A stretch of 64,000 bases of DNA from Cryomorphaceae bacterium (GCA_017858515.1 JAFMBM010000004.1:1-64000), one strand, 5' to 3'; positions 44,917 to 53,953 are shown, counted from the stretch's first letter. Notes: a model not told the origin generated them from the letters alone. Numbers and translations are program-made.

Positions 44917-46035
44917 TTATTCTACCCAGTCAGCAATGAATAAATTAGTGGCTCTTGTTCCTCCGTTTTGCCTGTTGGAAGCAAAAACCAGCTTTTTACC
45001 GTCAGGCGAAAACATGGGAAATGCATCAAATTGAGGATCGAAGGTAATTTGTTCTAATCCGCTGCCATCAATATTTATCATGTACAAATGAAAAGGGAAA
45101 CCTCGTTCACTTGCATGATTTGAAGAAAAGATGATTTTCTTTCCAGAAGGATGAAAGAATGGAGCCCAATTTGCCTGACCGAGTTTTGTAATCTGTTGCA
45201 TTTCACTTCCATCAGCATTACAAACATAGATCTCCATATTGGTTGGCTTTACCAAGCCCTGAGAAAGAAGATCTTTGTATTCTAGAATTTCTTCTTCAGT
45301 AGTTGGTCTACTCGCTCTAAATACAATTTTACTTCCATCTGGAGAGAAGAAAGCCCCTCCATCATAACCCAACTCACTCGTAATCTGAACTATATTTTTT
45401 CCATCTAAATCACAAGTGTACAATTCTAGGTCGCCACTTCTGGTACTAGTAAAAACCATGCGATCGCCTTTTGGAGATACCGTTGCTTCAGCATCGTAAC
45501 CAGGTGTAAAGGTGAGCTGCTTCAATTGATTGCCCTTTAAATCGGCAGTAAAAATGTCAAACTCTGGATAAATAGGCCAAACATAAGCTCCATCTTGTCT
45601 AGGTTTTGGAACTGGAGGACATTCATCGTGAATCAAATGGGTAGAGGCATAGACAATAGTAGAGTCACCGGGTAAAAAATACGAACAGGTGGTTCTTCCT
45701 TTACCAGTTGAAAGCATTTTAGGTTTAGCCTCTCCCATATTGTCATTCTGCCAATTCGTGAAGAAAATCTGATCGCAGTTTGTGTTCCAATCTGGATTAT
45801 TTGCCTGAAAAACAAGCATATTATTATCAAAACTGAAGTAAGCTTCGGCATTGTCTCCGCCAAAACTTAGTTGTTTAATGTTGGCTAAGTGCTTTTCTTC
45901 TTCGTAACGAAGCGCACTATTGTATTCATTTCCTTTCCAATCTTCTGATTTTGATTCAGTAGCGTTTACATCGCCTTCGTTGATAGGCGAGGAGCAAGCA
46001 TAGGCCAAAATGGCCAATAATGCAATTCTTTTCAA
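44917..46035 (-). CDS. TolB-like PD40 beta-propeller lipoprotein
   Basis: The 372-residue protein has a short lipoprotein signal (LKRIALLAILAYAC, Cys14) and PD40 repeats with the usual FSPDGKKLVFASNR-type blades: VSPKGDRMVFTSTR, FSPDGSKIVFRASR, FHPSGKKIIFSSNH, FSPDGKKLVFASNR. It resembles the propeller of TolB and of WD40-like periplasmic peptidases but has no peptidase domain. The start is TTG: the frame is closed by a stop two codons upstream, and the signal peptide begins exactly there. A good promoter lies just upstream. Confidence 0.85.
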   Translation of the reverse strand: MKRIALLAILAYACSSPINEGDVNATESKSEDWKGNEYNSALRYEEEKHLANIKQLSFGGDNAEAYFSFDNNMLVFQANNPDWNTNCDQIFFTNWQNDNMGEAKPKMLSTGKGRTTCSYFLPGDSTIVYASTHLIHDECPPVPKPRQDGAYVWPIYPEFDIFTADLKGNQLKQLTFTPGYDAEATVSPKGDRMVFTSTRSGDLELYTCDLDGKNIVQITSELGYDGGAFFSPDGSKIVFRASRPTTEEEILEYKDLLSQGLVKPTNMEIYVCNADGSEMQQITKLGQANWAPFFHPSGKKIIFSSNHASERGFPFHLYMINIDGSGLEQITFDPQFDAFPMFSPDGKKLVFASNRQNGGTRATNLFIADWVE

Positions 46036-46055
46036 GGTTCATTTATTTAGTTGCG

Positions 46056-46086
46056 CAAAGATAACCTCCTCAAAATATGGATACAA
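46056..46086 (-). promoter_or_regulatory. Promoter of the TolB-like gene
   Basis: On the minus strand a TTG (complement of 46084-46086), a 20-bp spacer and a perfect TATCTTTG (46056-46063) lie 20 bp before the TTG start codon. Confidence 0.75.
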
Positions 46087-46184
46087 CCGAAGTAGTTAAA
46101 ATCAAAAATTCTTTATCTAAACTCCAGTTTTTCTTGAAGTTTAAGATATCTTCGAACTACCTTCAAATTTCAAAAACGTACCTC

Positions 46185-47513
46185 ATGAAAAATTTAATAC
46201 GATTTGCTTTTGTCTTTCTTTTTTTCTTTGTTGGAAGTGTTTATTCGTCTGCTCAACAAAGAGAACAGAGTTGGAATGCTTATATGACCGCTTTAGAAGA
46301 GTCAGACAAAATATTTGTTTCAGTTGCCGTTAGTGAAAAAGGAAAGTTACTCTATTCTAGGGCGATTGGGATGCGTTCTATAGAGGGAAATTTAAAGTCT
46401 GATGAATCTACAGTATATCACATTGGATCAATTTCTAAATCTTATACGGCTACCATTATTCTTCAAATGGTAGATGAAGGTCGCCTTTCTCTCAACGATA
46501 AGTTGGCAATCTATTTCAGCGAAATTCCAAACTCAGAGAACATCACTATTGAGCAGTTATTAAGGCATCAAAGTGGTTTGGTTAATTTCACTAGTCTTCC
46601 AGAATACACAGATTATATGCTTACTTCCCAATCAAGGGAGCAAATGCTTGAACGCTTTGTCGCCAATGGAATTGAATTCAAGGAGGGAACCCAAACTTCT
46701 TACTCGAATACAAACTACGTATTGCTTTCGTTTATAGCGGAGGATATTGACAAATCTTCGTTTAGCGAAATTGTATCGAATAGAATAGCAAAACCTCTAG
46801 GGCTGAAACGCACCTATATCAATAATCAGATTGATGTTTCAAAAGGGGAGGCGGAGTCTTACGTTAAGATAGGGAAATGGACAAAATCTACTGAAACACA
46901 CTCATCCATTCCCTTAGGTGCTGGAGCAATACAGACCACCCCAACCGAGCTTAATATCTTTTATCAAAATGTGTTTCATTCAAATCTGTTAACAGAAGCG
47001 TCTCTAGCAAGAATGACAGAAATAAAGGAAGGATTTGGCCTAGGTCTTTTCACATTTCCCTTTAACGGAAGAACGGCTTATGGTCATACAGGCGGTATCG
47101 ATGCATTTCAGTCAATGGCAGGGCATTTTCGTGAAGAGCAACTAACTGTGAGCGCAATAACTAATGGTACTGAGATTGAATTAAATGACGTTATGATTGC
47201 TCTATTGAGTATCTATTTTGGACAAGATTATGAAATCCCAACTTTTGAAAAACCTATAGAATTGGATGGAAGTATGGCGGGAATTTACCAAGGAGTATAT
47301 TCTTCCAGTACTTTTCCTTTAAAAATAACGATAGGATTTAAAGATGGTGTGCTTACAGCTCAGGCCACGGGACAGGCAGAATTTCCCTTAGAACAGACTG
47401 AAAAAAATGTGTTTGAATTTAAACTCGCAGGTATCAAAATGACATTTGACACCGAAAAGAGAGAGATGAAATTTGAACAAGGAGGTGGAGTGTTTATCTT
47501 ATTAAAGGAATGA
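46185..47513 (+). CDS. Serine beta-lactamase-like hydrolase with DUF3471-like tail
   Basis: The 442-residue secreted protein (signal peptide ending YSSAQQ) has the class C beta-lactamase / penicillin-binding triad: SxxK in GSISKSYT, YxN in SYSNTNY and HTG in YGHTGGIDA. After about residue 340 a beta-rich C-terminal domain (GIYQGVYSS, PLKITIGFKDG, LEQTEKNVFEF) resembles DUF3471 lipocalin-like modules. Such proteins are usually esterases or peptidases on small D-amino-acid or cell-wall substrates rather than true antibiotic resistance enzymes. The ATG at 46185 places the signal peptide correctly; the upstream in-frame ATG at 46077 adds 36 residues that do not. Confidence 0.88.
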   Translation: MKNLIRFAFVFLFFFVGSVYSSAQQREQSWNAYMTALEESDKIFVSVAVSEKGKLLYSRAIGMRSIEGNLKSDESTVYHIGSISKSYTATIILQMVDEGRLSLNDKLAIYFSEIPNSENITIEQLLRHQSGLVNFTSLPEYTDYMLTSQSREQMLERFVANGIEFKEGTQTSYSNTNYVLLSFIAEDIDKSSFSEIVSNRIAKPLGLKRTYINNQIDVSKGEAESYVKIGKWTKSTETHSSIPLGAGAIQTTPTELNIFYQNVFHSNLLTEASLARMTEIKEGFGLGLFTFPFNGRTAYGHTGGIDAFQSMAGHFREEQLTVSAITNGTEIELNDVMIALLSIYFGQDYEIPTFEKPIELDGSMAGIYQGVYSSSTFPLKITIGFKDGVLTAQATGQAEFPLEQTEKNVFEFKLAGIKMTFDTEKREMKFEQGGGVFILLKE

Positions 47514-47516
47514 AAT

Positions 47517-48311
47517 TCAGACTTTTAGCATTCTATTTTGAATGGTTTTTTTGAATTCTTCAAAAACGGCATTATTGGCGGAAATGAGTGATCCACCGAA
47601 AAGGTAGTTGTCATTTCCTTCAAAGTCGCAAAGAAGTCCTCCAGCTTCTTTAACCAAGAGAGCACCCGCAGAGACATCCCATGCACTTAGGCCATATTCA
47701 AAAAAACCTTCAAATCTTCCACAAGCTACCCATGCCAAATCGGTAGCAGCAGACCCCAATCTTCTTAAGCCTCTTGATCCTTGAAAAAAGTCTGTTAGCA
47801 ATTCCATAAAGGCCTCCATTCTGCCATAATCATAGTAAGGAAATCCAGTTGCGAATAGCCCGCTTGCCATGGAAGAGCAAGAGCTTACTCTAATTCTTTC
47901 ACCATTGCAATAGGCACCACCTCCTTTCCAGGAAGTAAAGCTTTCTGAATACCCAACCTCGTGCACAACGCCAGAAAGTAACTCGTTCTCTTCTAAAAGG
48001 CCTATGCTCACTGCAAAAAGAGGAAGGCCATGTATAAAGTTGGTCGTGCCGTCTAATGGGTCTATGATCCAATAAGCCTTTGAATCTATCGTTTCTGCGG
48101 TGCCTTCTTCTGTGATAAACCCTATTCCTGGTAAAAGCTTAGTTAACCCTTCAACTAGCTTTTCTTCTGCAGTTCGATCTACATAACTAACTAAACTGTT
48201 GAGGCTTTTAATTTCAACAGAAGAAGTTTTAAACTTCTTCTGTTCTGTCTTGATATAAAGTGCGACTTCTTCCGCCAGTTTAGCGACTGCTTGTGTTAGA
48301 GATTTATCCAT
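47517..48311 (-). CDS. suhB: Inositol monophosphatase family protein
   Basis: The 264-residue enzyme has the metal-binding motifs of the inositol monophosphatase superfamily: EEGT near residue 68, WIIDPLDGTTNF near 81-93, and WDVSAGALLVKEAGG near 213. It dephosphorylates inositol phosphates or related sugar phosphates; SuhB also affects rRNA transcription in E. coli, and other family members act on PAP or fructose-1,6-bisphosphate, so the substrate is not fixed. It is the last gene of a three-gene run with the YciO-type and aldolase genes. Confidence 0.92.
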   Translation of the reverse strand: MDKSLTQAVAKLAEEVALYIKTEQKKFKTSSVEIKSLNSLVSYVDRTAEEKLVEGLTKLLPGIGFITEEGTAETIDSKAYWIIDPLDGTTNFIHGLPLFAVSIGLLEENELLSGVVHEVGYSESFTSWKGGGAYCNGERIRVSSCSSMASGLFATGFPYYDYGRMEAFMELLTDFFQGSRGLRRLGSAATDLAWVACGRFEGFFEYGLSAWDVSAGALLVKEAGGLLCDFEGNDNYLFGGSLISANNAVFEEFKKTIQNRMLKV

Positions 48312-48315
48312 GATT

Positions 48316-48939
48316 TTACAGAAGTTCGAGAGAACCCTTTCCTTCTCTTATTATTTCTAAGTTTAATTGAGTTGCATCTACAACCGTACTTGCATGATTG
48401 TCGCCATATCCAGCATCAATAATTAAATCAACTAACTTCCCGTATTTCTCGTCAATTAATTCAGGATTCGTAGTATACTCTATAAGCTCGTCTGGATCGT
48501 GCACAGAACTGGCGATAATAGGTCGCCCTAATTTTTCAACTAACATTCTTGGTATGCTATGGTCAGGGATACGAATACCAATGGTTTTCTTGCCTGAGTT
48601 GAAAAGTTTAGGTATTGCATTATTCGCCTCTAGAATAAAGGTGAAAGGCCCAGGTAAGCACCTCTTTAGAGCTTTAAATGTACTGGTTTCTATGGGTTTA
48701 GTATAATTACTTAGATGACTCAAATCGTTAAAGATGATTGAGAAATCTGCTTCTTTTGGCTTGATATTTTTAATCTTGGCAATTCTTTCAATAGCCTTTT
48801 GTCTCATTAAATCACACCCAAAAGAATAAACTGTATCTGTTGGATATACAATTACACCCCCATCCTGAAGAACACTTAATACTCTAAGCAAAAGCTTTTC
48901 AGATGGGTTGTCAGGATATATCCTTAGGATTTCAGCCAT
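48316..48939 (-). CDS. YrdC-domain protein, short YciO-type
   Basis: The 207-residue protein is a single YrdC domain: [15 protein letters not shown], the substrate-pocket [38 protein letters not shown] and ASTVVDAT. The window already encodes a full-length Sua5 (33813-34778), and the KEADFSII segment in place of the usual KRP-type pocket suggests the YciO branch, whose activity in t6A synthesis is weak or uncertain. It overlaps the aldolase gene by 8 nt and precedes suhB by 4 bp. Confidence 0.88.
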   Translation of the reverse strand: MAEILRIYPDNPSEKLLLRVLSVLQDGGVIVYPTDTVYSFGCDLMRQKAIERIAKIKNIKPKEADFSIIFNDLSHLSNYTKPIETSTFKALKRCLPGPFTFILEANNAIPKLFNSGKKTIGIRIPDHSIPRMLVEKLGRPIIASSVHDPDELIEYTTNPELIDEKYGKLVDLIIDAGYGDNHASTVVDATQLNLEIIREGKGSLELL

Positions 48940-49588
48940 TCCCTTTATTGTAATCTTCTAGAAACTTAGCCAAACCGATGTCCGTAAGCGGATGTTTTAG
49001 TAAACCTGTGATCGAAGAGAGAGGCCCTGTCATTACATCTGAACCAGCTTCAGCGCATTCTATAACATGCATTGTGTGGCGTACACTTGCGGCTAAAATT
49101 TCTGTTTTGAAGCCGTAGTTGTCGAAAATTAGGCGTATTTGGTGGATTAAATCCATACCATTTGTGCTAATATCATCTAATCTTCCAATGAAAGGAGAAA
49201 CATAACTAGCACCCGCTTTAGCCGCCAATAGAGCCTGACCTGCAGAAAAAATAAGCGTGCAATTTGTTCGAATTCCTTTATCACTGAAATATCGAATTGC
49301 TTTAACGCCATCTTTTATCATCGGGATTTTCACAACAATTTGAGGATGTAGGGCTGCAAGGGCTTCACCTTCCTTAACCATTCCTTCAAAATCAGTAGAA
49401 ATAACTTCAGCGCTCACATCTCCATCCACGATCTCACAAATGCGAACATAGTGATTGCGAATGTTCTCTGCGCCAGTAATTCCTTCCTTCGCCATCAAAG
49501 AAGGATTGGTTGTAACCCCGTCTAAAACCCCCAATTCTTGGGCTTCTCGAATGTCATTTAAATTTGCTGTGTCTATAAAGAACTTCAT
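48932..49588 (-). CDS. fsa: Fructose-6-phosphate aldolase / short transaldolase
   Basis: The 218-residue protein is a single-domain transaldolase-family (TalC/FSA) enzyme: [33 protein letters not shown], the Schiff-base Lys in [11 protein letters not shown] (about residue 86), [30 protein letters not shown] and [18 protein letters not shown]. It acts on fructose 6-phosphate and dihydroxyacetone or in pentose phosphate metabolism; the two cannot be told apart by length. It heads the fsa-yciO-suhB run, 16 bp after a -7 element at 49603-49610. Confidence 0.93.
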   Translation of the reverse strand: MKFFIDTANLNDIREAQELGVLDGVTTNPSLMAKEGITGAENIRNHYVRICEIVDGDVSAEVISTDFEGMVKEGEALAALHPQIVVKIPMIKDGVKAIRYFSDKGIRTNCTLIFSAGQALLAAKAGASYVSPFIGRLDDISTNGMDLIHQIRLIFDNYGFKTEILAASVRHTMHVIECAEAGSDVMTGPLSSITGLLKHPLTDIGLAKFLEDYNKGNG

Positions 49589-49893
49589 TTTTACTTTTTT
49601 TTCAAAAATAGGCAGGAAAGGGGAGAGTATTTTCTGAAAGTTAACAGTACTCCATTTTAATTATTTCGCTTCTTGTTTTGGTAGGTATAAACTGCTTTCT
49701 AATCTCTAGGTAAAATCAGATTGAAGCGATATTAAAGTTTGAAACATTCTTATCAAACTGGCTTGTCAAGTATGTTTTAAATCTAAGAAAAGTGACTGAA
49801 ATTCGTTGGAACGATTTATATCTTGAAGATGTAATGAATAAAAAAAGGCTCCATATGAGGAGCCTTTTTTCTTCTATCAAGCAATGGTTCTAA
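49589..49893. other. 305-bp intergenic region between fsa and sucC
   Basis: Only two recognisable elements are present: the -7 TATTTTTG for fsa at 49603-49610 on the minus strand, and a terminator for sucC at 49841-49870. The remaining AT-rich sequence between them contains no frame longer than a few codons and no obvious RNA structure. Confidence 0.6.
49841..49870. terminator. Terminator of sucC
   Basis: The stem ggctcc / ggagcc with a six-base loop is flanked by an A-run and a T-run and lies 24 bp after the sucC stop in its direction of transcription; it could work in both directions. Confidence 0.88.
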
Positions 49894-51084
49894 TTATAAA
49901 ACCAATTCTTTAACCTTGTCTGCAGCTTCTTGTAACATTATGACAGAGTACACTTTAAGTCCACTTTCATCAATAAGAACTTTAGCTTCAGCGGCGTTTG
50001 TTCCCTGTAGACGCACGATAATAGGAACGGGAATTTCTCCTATGTTTTTATAAGCATCTACAATACCTTGTGCTACTCTATCACAGCGCACAATTCCGCC
50101 AAATATATTCACCAGAATAGCCTTAACGTTTTTGTCTTTCAAAATAATTCGGAAGGCAGTTTCAACACGTTTTGCATCCGCTGTTCCTCCCACATCTAAG
50201 AAGTTAGCCGGATTTCCTCCTGCCATTTTAATAATGTCCATGGTGGCCATAGCTAGACCAGCACCATTAACCATACAGCCTACATTGCCATCTAACTTAA
50301 CAAAGTTTAAACCAGCTTCTCCTGCTTCAACTTCGGTAGTATCTTCCTCTCTAGTATCGCGAAGGGCTGCGTAATCGGGATGACGAAATAAGCCGTTTCC
50401 ATCCAAACTAACTTTCGCATCTACAGCAAGGATTTTATCGTCAGAAGTTTTTAACACCGGATTAATTTCAAACAAGCTTGCGTCAATTCCGTCGTATGCT
50501 TTATACAAAGAAGTGACAAACTTGGTCATTTCTTTAAATGCTTTTCCTGAAAGACCAAGATTGAAAGCGATCTTTCTCGCTTGAAATCCTTGCAGACCTA
50601 CCTTAGGGTCTATTTCTTCAGTGAAAATTAATTCAGGTGTATGCTCAGCAACCGCTTCTATGTCCATTCCACCTTCCGTAGAATACATGATCATGTTTCT
50701 TCCAGCCTGACGGTTGAGAAGTACACTGATATAAAATTCTTTGGTTTCGCTCTCTCCTGGGTAGTAAACATCTTCAGCAATAAGCACTTGGTGTACTTTC
50801 TTTCCTTCCGCAGAAGTTTGTGGAGTAACCAACATCATTCCTAAAATATCATTGGCTCTAGATCGAACTTCTTCGAGATTCTTAGCAAGTTTTACTCCGC
50901 CACCTTTCCCTCTTCCTCCTGCATGAACCTGTGCCTTAACGACATGCCATCCAGAACCAGTTTCTTGTGTAATTCTCTTTGCAGCTTCAACAGCCTCGTC
51001 TGGAGTTGAGGCTACAATTCCTCTTTGCACATTAACTCCGTAAGAAGCTAGAATTTCTTTACCTTGATATTCGTGTAAATTCAT
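49894..51084 (-). CDS. sucC: Succinyl-CoA synthetase beta subunit
   Basis: SucC is the ADP-forming beta subunit of succinyl-CoA ligase in the TCA cycle. The 396-residue protein starts MNLHEYQGKEILASYG and has the ATP-grasp segments KAQVHAGGRGKGGGVKL, ALFEINPVLKTSDDKILA and the succinate/CoA domain motif ILVNIFGGIVRCDRVA. No sucD gene is adjacent, so the alpha subunit must be elsewhere, as in many Bacteroidota. The ATG at 51084 is the family start; a longer frame from 51126 is rejected. TATATTTG on the minus strand at 51112-51119 is its likely -7 element. Confidence 0.97.
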   Translation of the reverse strand: MNLHEYQGKEILASYGVNVQRGIVASTPDEAVEAAKRITQETGSGWHVVKAQVHAGGRGKGGGVKLAKNLEEVRSRANDILGMMLVTPQTSAEGKKVHQVLIAEDVYYPGESETKEFYISVLLNRQAGRNMIMYSTEGGMDIEAVAEHTPELIFTEEIDPKVGLQGFQARKIAFNLGLSGKAFKEMTKFVTSLYKAYDGIDASLFEINPVLKTSDDKILAVDAKVSLDGNGLFRHPDYAALRDTREEDTTEVEAGEAGLNFVKLDGNVGCMVNGAGLAMATMDIIKMAGGNPANFLDVGGTADAKRVETAFRIILKDKNVKAILVNIFGGIVRCDRVAQGIVDAYKNIGEIPVPIIVRLQGTNAAEAKVLIDESGLKVYSVIMLQEAADKVKELVL

Positions 51085-51111
51085 CTTTGGGAAGGATTTT
51101 TTTAAGCAGTG

Positions 51112-51119
51112 CAAATATA
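51112..51119 (-). promoter_or_regulatory. -7 element of the sucC promoter
   Basis: TATATTTG on the minus strand exactly fits TAnnTTTG, 27 bp before sucC. There is no TTG at the normal upstream distance. Confidence 0.5.
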
Positions 51120-51201
51120 GCTTCAAGCATTTTAACCACTGTGAGAAAAAGGAACTTTTACCAAAAAGAATATTTTAGAGAAACTAGAATCCTTCAATTG
51201 G

Positions 51202-51999
51202 TTAACCTTCGGTTTTTCCAAATGCCCAATTCACGAAGTATGGAATAATAATTCCATAGGTTTCTAAGGTGTGTTTTCCTCCTATGACTTCATAATGAAA
51301 GAGATCTTTACCTGTTTCAAATCCTTTCTCCTTCAATTCTTTAACTAAATCGAGCATGTCGTCGACGCTATCTATAATTCCATTCTTATTCCGATCCGAT
51401 GCCTCGTCTAAAGTTCCTGCTTGAAGCCAGATTTTAATATTTGGTTTTTCAGCAGTTTCGCGAACTACGCGATGCATAATTCTATCATTATCAGTATAAT
51501 TGTCCGACAAGTCTTTGCTTCTATACCAAAATGAAGGGCTTGCTGCCATCACTTTTGAAAACTCTTTTGGGTAGTTCCAAGCAATGTCAAATGCTGAAAG
51601 TCCTCCAAGACTGAATCCACCAATAATTCGCTCGGTGAACTTATTAATATTCAATTCTTTACGAATAAACGGTATGCATTCTGATATTAAAAAGCGACTG
51701 TATTTCTTTGCCAACTTCCCTCTACCGTTAAAATCTGGATTTCCTATAATGCCATAGGTATCCATTCTGTAGAAGGCGTGCACTGCTGCAAGGACGAAAT
51801 GTTCGCATACATCGTGTCTCCAAATGTCGTTCACAATCCTTCCCATTTCCATTCCCGCCATGTCTTGACCATCATTCATCAGAAAAAGAGGGTAGGATTT
51901 TCCAGAGTGAAAGTCGGGAGGTAAAAATAGATCTATATAGATTTCAGCATCTAAGTGCTTGGAATACATCTTAACGGTGCGACTTAAAAGTTTTTTCAT
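51202..51999 (-). CDS. Alpha/beta hydrolase of the esterase D family
   Basis: The 265-residue enzyme is an alpha/beta hydrolase of the esterase D / Fes-like type: IYIDLFLPPDFHSGKSYPLF, DGQDMAG oxyanion region, nucleophile Ser in GGFSLGGLSAFD, an acid in QAGTLDEASDRN and a C-terminal His in VIGGKHTLETYG. A Ca-binding-like DRNKNGIIDSVDD loop lies between acid and His. There is no signal peptide. The ATG at 51999 is used; the longer frame from 52236 passes through the neighbouring gene. It is divergent from the similar gene at 52100, suggesting membership in the same pathway. Confidence 0.86.
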   Translation of the reverse strand: MKKLLSRTVKMYSKHLDAEIYIDLFLPPDFHSGKSYPLFLMNDGQDMAGMEMGRIVNDIWRHDVCEHFVLAAVHAFYRMDTYGIIGNPDFNGRGKLAKKYSRFLISECIPFIRKELNINKFTERIIGGFSLGGLSAFDIAWNYPKEFSKVMAASPSFWYRSKDLSDNYTDNDRIMHRVVRETAEKPNIKIWLQAGTLDEASDRNKNGIIDSVDDMLDLVKELKEKGFETGKDLFHYEVIGGKHTLETYGIIIPYFVNWAFGKTEG

Positions 52000-52099
52000 A
52001 CTTACAGACAATATTAGTGTGCTTGATTGGGAAAACCTTAGCAGTTTATTCACATATTTGACATAAGCGTTTAAACTAAGAACACTAAGGGAAATTAAG
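52000..52099. promoter_or_regulatory. Divergent promoter region of the amidoligase cluster
   Basis: This 100-bp gap separates the two hydrolase genes. On the plus strand TTG at 52027-52029 lies 23 bp before CATATTTG (52053-52060, one mismatch to TAnnTTTG). On the minus strand TAATATTG (52009-52016) is a weaker one-mismatch match. Both directions could be controlled together, but no palindromic operator stands out. Confidence 0.4.
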
Positions 52100-52804
52100 A
52101 TGGAAGAGAGTATTGTAAATTGGTATTCGAATGCCTTAGAATTGGATGTGAAAATGTTAGTGTTTGGCTCAAAGGGCCTTCCTATCATACTTTTTCCGAC
52201 TTCCATGGGTAAGCACAACGAGAATAAGGATTTCAAATTAATTGAATCTGCTGCTTGGTATATTGATAATGGATTTGTTCAGATTTATTGTCCAGATGGT
52301 TTTGATGAACTCAGTTGGTACAATAAAAACGTGCCGCCTTCTGTGCGAGTGCACAACCATGTTTGCTATGATCGAATGTTACATGAAGAACTCATTCCAG
52401 AAATCAAGCAGAGAACAGGATTTTCAAAAGTAGCGTTGGCTGGATGTAGTTTTGGAGGCTATCATGCTGCAAATTATGGATTTAGACATCCTGAAAATGT
52501 GAGTCATATCATGACTATGGGTGCCGCTTTTGATATTAGGGATCAGGTGAAAGGGCATTATGATGATGCTGTATATTTTAATAATCCTGTTGATTTTCTT
52601 AAAAACGCCTCGGATCCAGCAATTTGGGATATTAAAATTGTCTTAGGCACAACGGAGGACGATATGTGTAAGGGTTCTACTCTCGAATTGAGCCATATTC
52701 TCAATTCAAAAGGCATTCAGCATTGGATAGACATTAGACCCTATGGAGCGCATGATTGGCCTATTTGGAGAGAAATGTTTCCTCACTATCTTTCAGCACG
52801 ATAA
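52100..52804 (+). CDS. Alpha/beta hydrolase (second esterase of the cluster)
   Basis: The 234-residue protein is a compact alpha/beta hydrolase with the nucleophile elbow GCSFGGYHA, an acid region (LGTTEDDMCKGS) and a catalytic His in YGAHDWPIWRE. The N-terminal LVFGSKGLPIILFPTSMGKH carries the oxyanion loop. It lacks a signal peptide. It resembles esterase families with the PYGAHDWP ending. It heads the plus-strand cluster, 42 bp before the first ATP-grasp gene, so it probably hydrolyses, transfers or proofreads the cluster's product. Confidence 0.85.
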   Translation: MEESIVNWYSNALELDVKMLVFGSKGLPIILFPTSMGKHNENKDFKLIESAAWYIDNGFVQIYCPDGFDELSWYNKNVPPSVRVHNHVCYDRMLHEELIPEIKQRTGFSKVALAGCSFGGYHAANYGFRHPENVSHIMTMGAAFDIRDQVKGHYDDAVYFNNPVDFLKNASDPAIWDIKIVLGTTEDDMCKGSTLELSHILNSKGIQHWIDIRPYGAHDWPIWREMFPHYLSAR

Positions 52805-52846
52805 ATAACAAGGACCGAGTAAATACTGACTAATAAATCTAAGAAT

Positions 52847-53929
52847 ATGAAGAAGATCGGAATACTTCACGGCAAAGAAAGAAGCTTCCCTGAGGCATTT
52901 GTGAGAGAAGTGAATAGCAGAGGAGAAAAGGATATTGTGGCTGAGTCGGTGTATATCGACAAGCTATCGCAGGGAGCAGATACTGGATATGCAGTAATTA
53001 TAGATAGAATCAGCCAAGATGTGCCGTTTTATCGCGCTTATTTGAAGACAGCCGCCATTATGGGAACGGCTGTAGTTAATAATCCATTTTGGTGGAGTGC
53101 AGATGAAAAGTTCTTCAACAATAGTCTGGCTATGAAGTTAGGAGTACCTGTGCCAAAGACCTATTTGTTGCCGAGTTATGAGCGTCCTGATGACACATCT
53201 CCGGAGTCTTTCTCTAATATGGCAATGCCTTTAGATTGGGAAACTATTTATAAAGAGATAGGTTTTCCAGCCTATATGAAGCCTCATGCTGGTGGGGGGT
53301 GGAAGAGTGTTTATAAAGTGAATGATCCCCAAGATTTATTCGATAAACACGCAGAAACGGAGCAGCTGGTTATGATGCTACAGGAAGAAATTATTTTCGA
53401 TGAATACTATAGAGTGTACTGTATTGGAGGTAAGTACGTTAAAATTATGCAGTATGAGCCAAGAAATCCTCATCATCTTCGCTACGTTGTAGACACACCT
53501 CCTTCAAGTCAAGCTATGTTGGATACAATTCGTGATTATACCTTGAGATTGTGTAAAGGTTTAGGATACGATTTTAATACAGTAGAATTTGCAATCCGCG
53601 ATGGAATTCCATATGCTATTGATTTTTGCAATCCAGCTCCTGATGCAGATATTCATTCTGTTGGAAAGGAAAATTTTGAATGGGTAGTAAAAGCGGCGGC
53701 TGACTTTGCAATTGAAAAAGCCAAAGCACATACCTCTGGGAGAGATAACCTTACTTGGGGAAGTTTCGTGAGAGATTCAATCGCTAGTCATAACGAAACA
53801 CCGAAAATAAAAGCAGCTGTGGCAAAGCCGAAAGCAGCCGCTTCTAAGCCTGCAGCCAAAGCTAGTGTAGCTGCTAAATCAGTTACACCAAAGCCTGCGG
53901 CTAAAACAACAAAAAAACCTACAAAGTAG
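52847..53929 (+). CDS. ATP-grasp ligase with a Lys/Ala/Pro-rich tail
   Basis: Residues 1-318 form a complete ATP-grasp enzyme. A central lysine lies in FPAYMKPHAGGGWKSVYKV, the adenine-contacting part in MMLQEEIIFDEYYRVY, and metal-binding acidic and Asn residues in VEFAIRDGIPYAIDFCNPAPD. Such enzymes join a carboxylate to an amine or thiol through an acylphosphate. Residues 319-360 are a low-complexity tail (12 Lys, 13 Ala, 6 Pro, no acidic residues), like the tail of histone H1. Substrates are unknown. It lies between the hydrolase and GCS2-type ligase genes. Confidence 0.87.
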   Translation: MKKIGILHGKERSFPEAFVREVNSRGEKDIVAESVYIDKLSQGADTGYAVIIDRISQDVPFYRAYLKTAAIMGTAVVNNPFWWSADEKFFNNSLAMKLGVPVPKTYLLPSYERPDDTSPESFSNMAMPLDWETIYKEIGFPAYMKPHAGGGWKSVYKVNDPQDLFDKHAETEQLVMMLQEEIIFDEYYRVYCIGGKYVKIMQYEPRNPHHLRYVVDTPPSSQAMLDTIRDYTLRLCKGLGYDFNTVEFAIRDGIPYAIDFCNPAPDADIHSVGKENFEWVVKAAADFAIEKAKAHTSGRDNLTWGSFVRDSIASHNETPKIKAAVAKPKAAASKPAAKASVAAKSVTPKPAAKTTKKPTK

Positions 53930-53953
53930 TAAACCATCCCTTAGCCAGACTAT

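Noticed and set aside
46185-47513. Calling the serine hydrolase an antibiotic-resistance beta-lactamase
   Set aside because: The SxxK, YxN and HTG motifs are shared by many esterases and DD-peptidases, and the DUF3471-like tail is typical of non-resistance members.
52000-52236. 79-residue N-terminal extension for the left esterase
   Set aside because: It crosses the divergent promoter region and the start of the neighbouring gene; the fold begins after the ATG at 51999.
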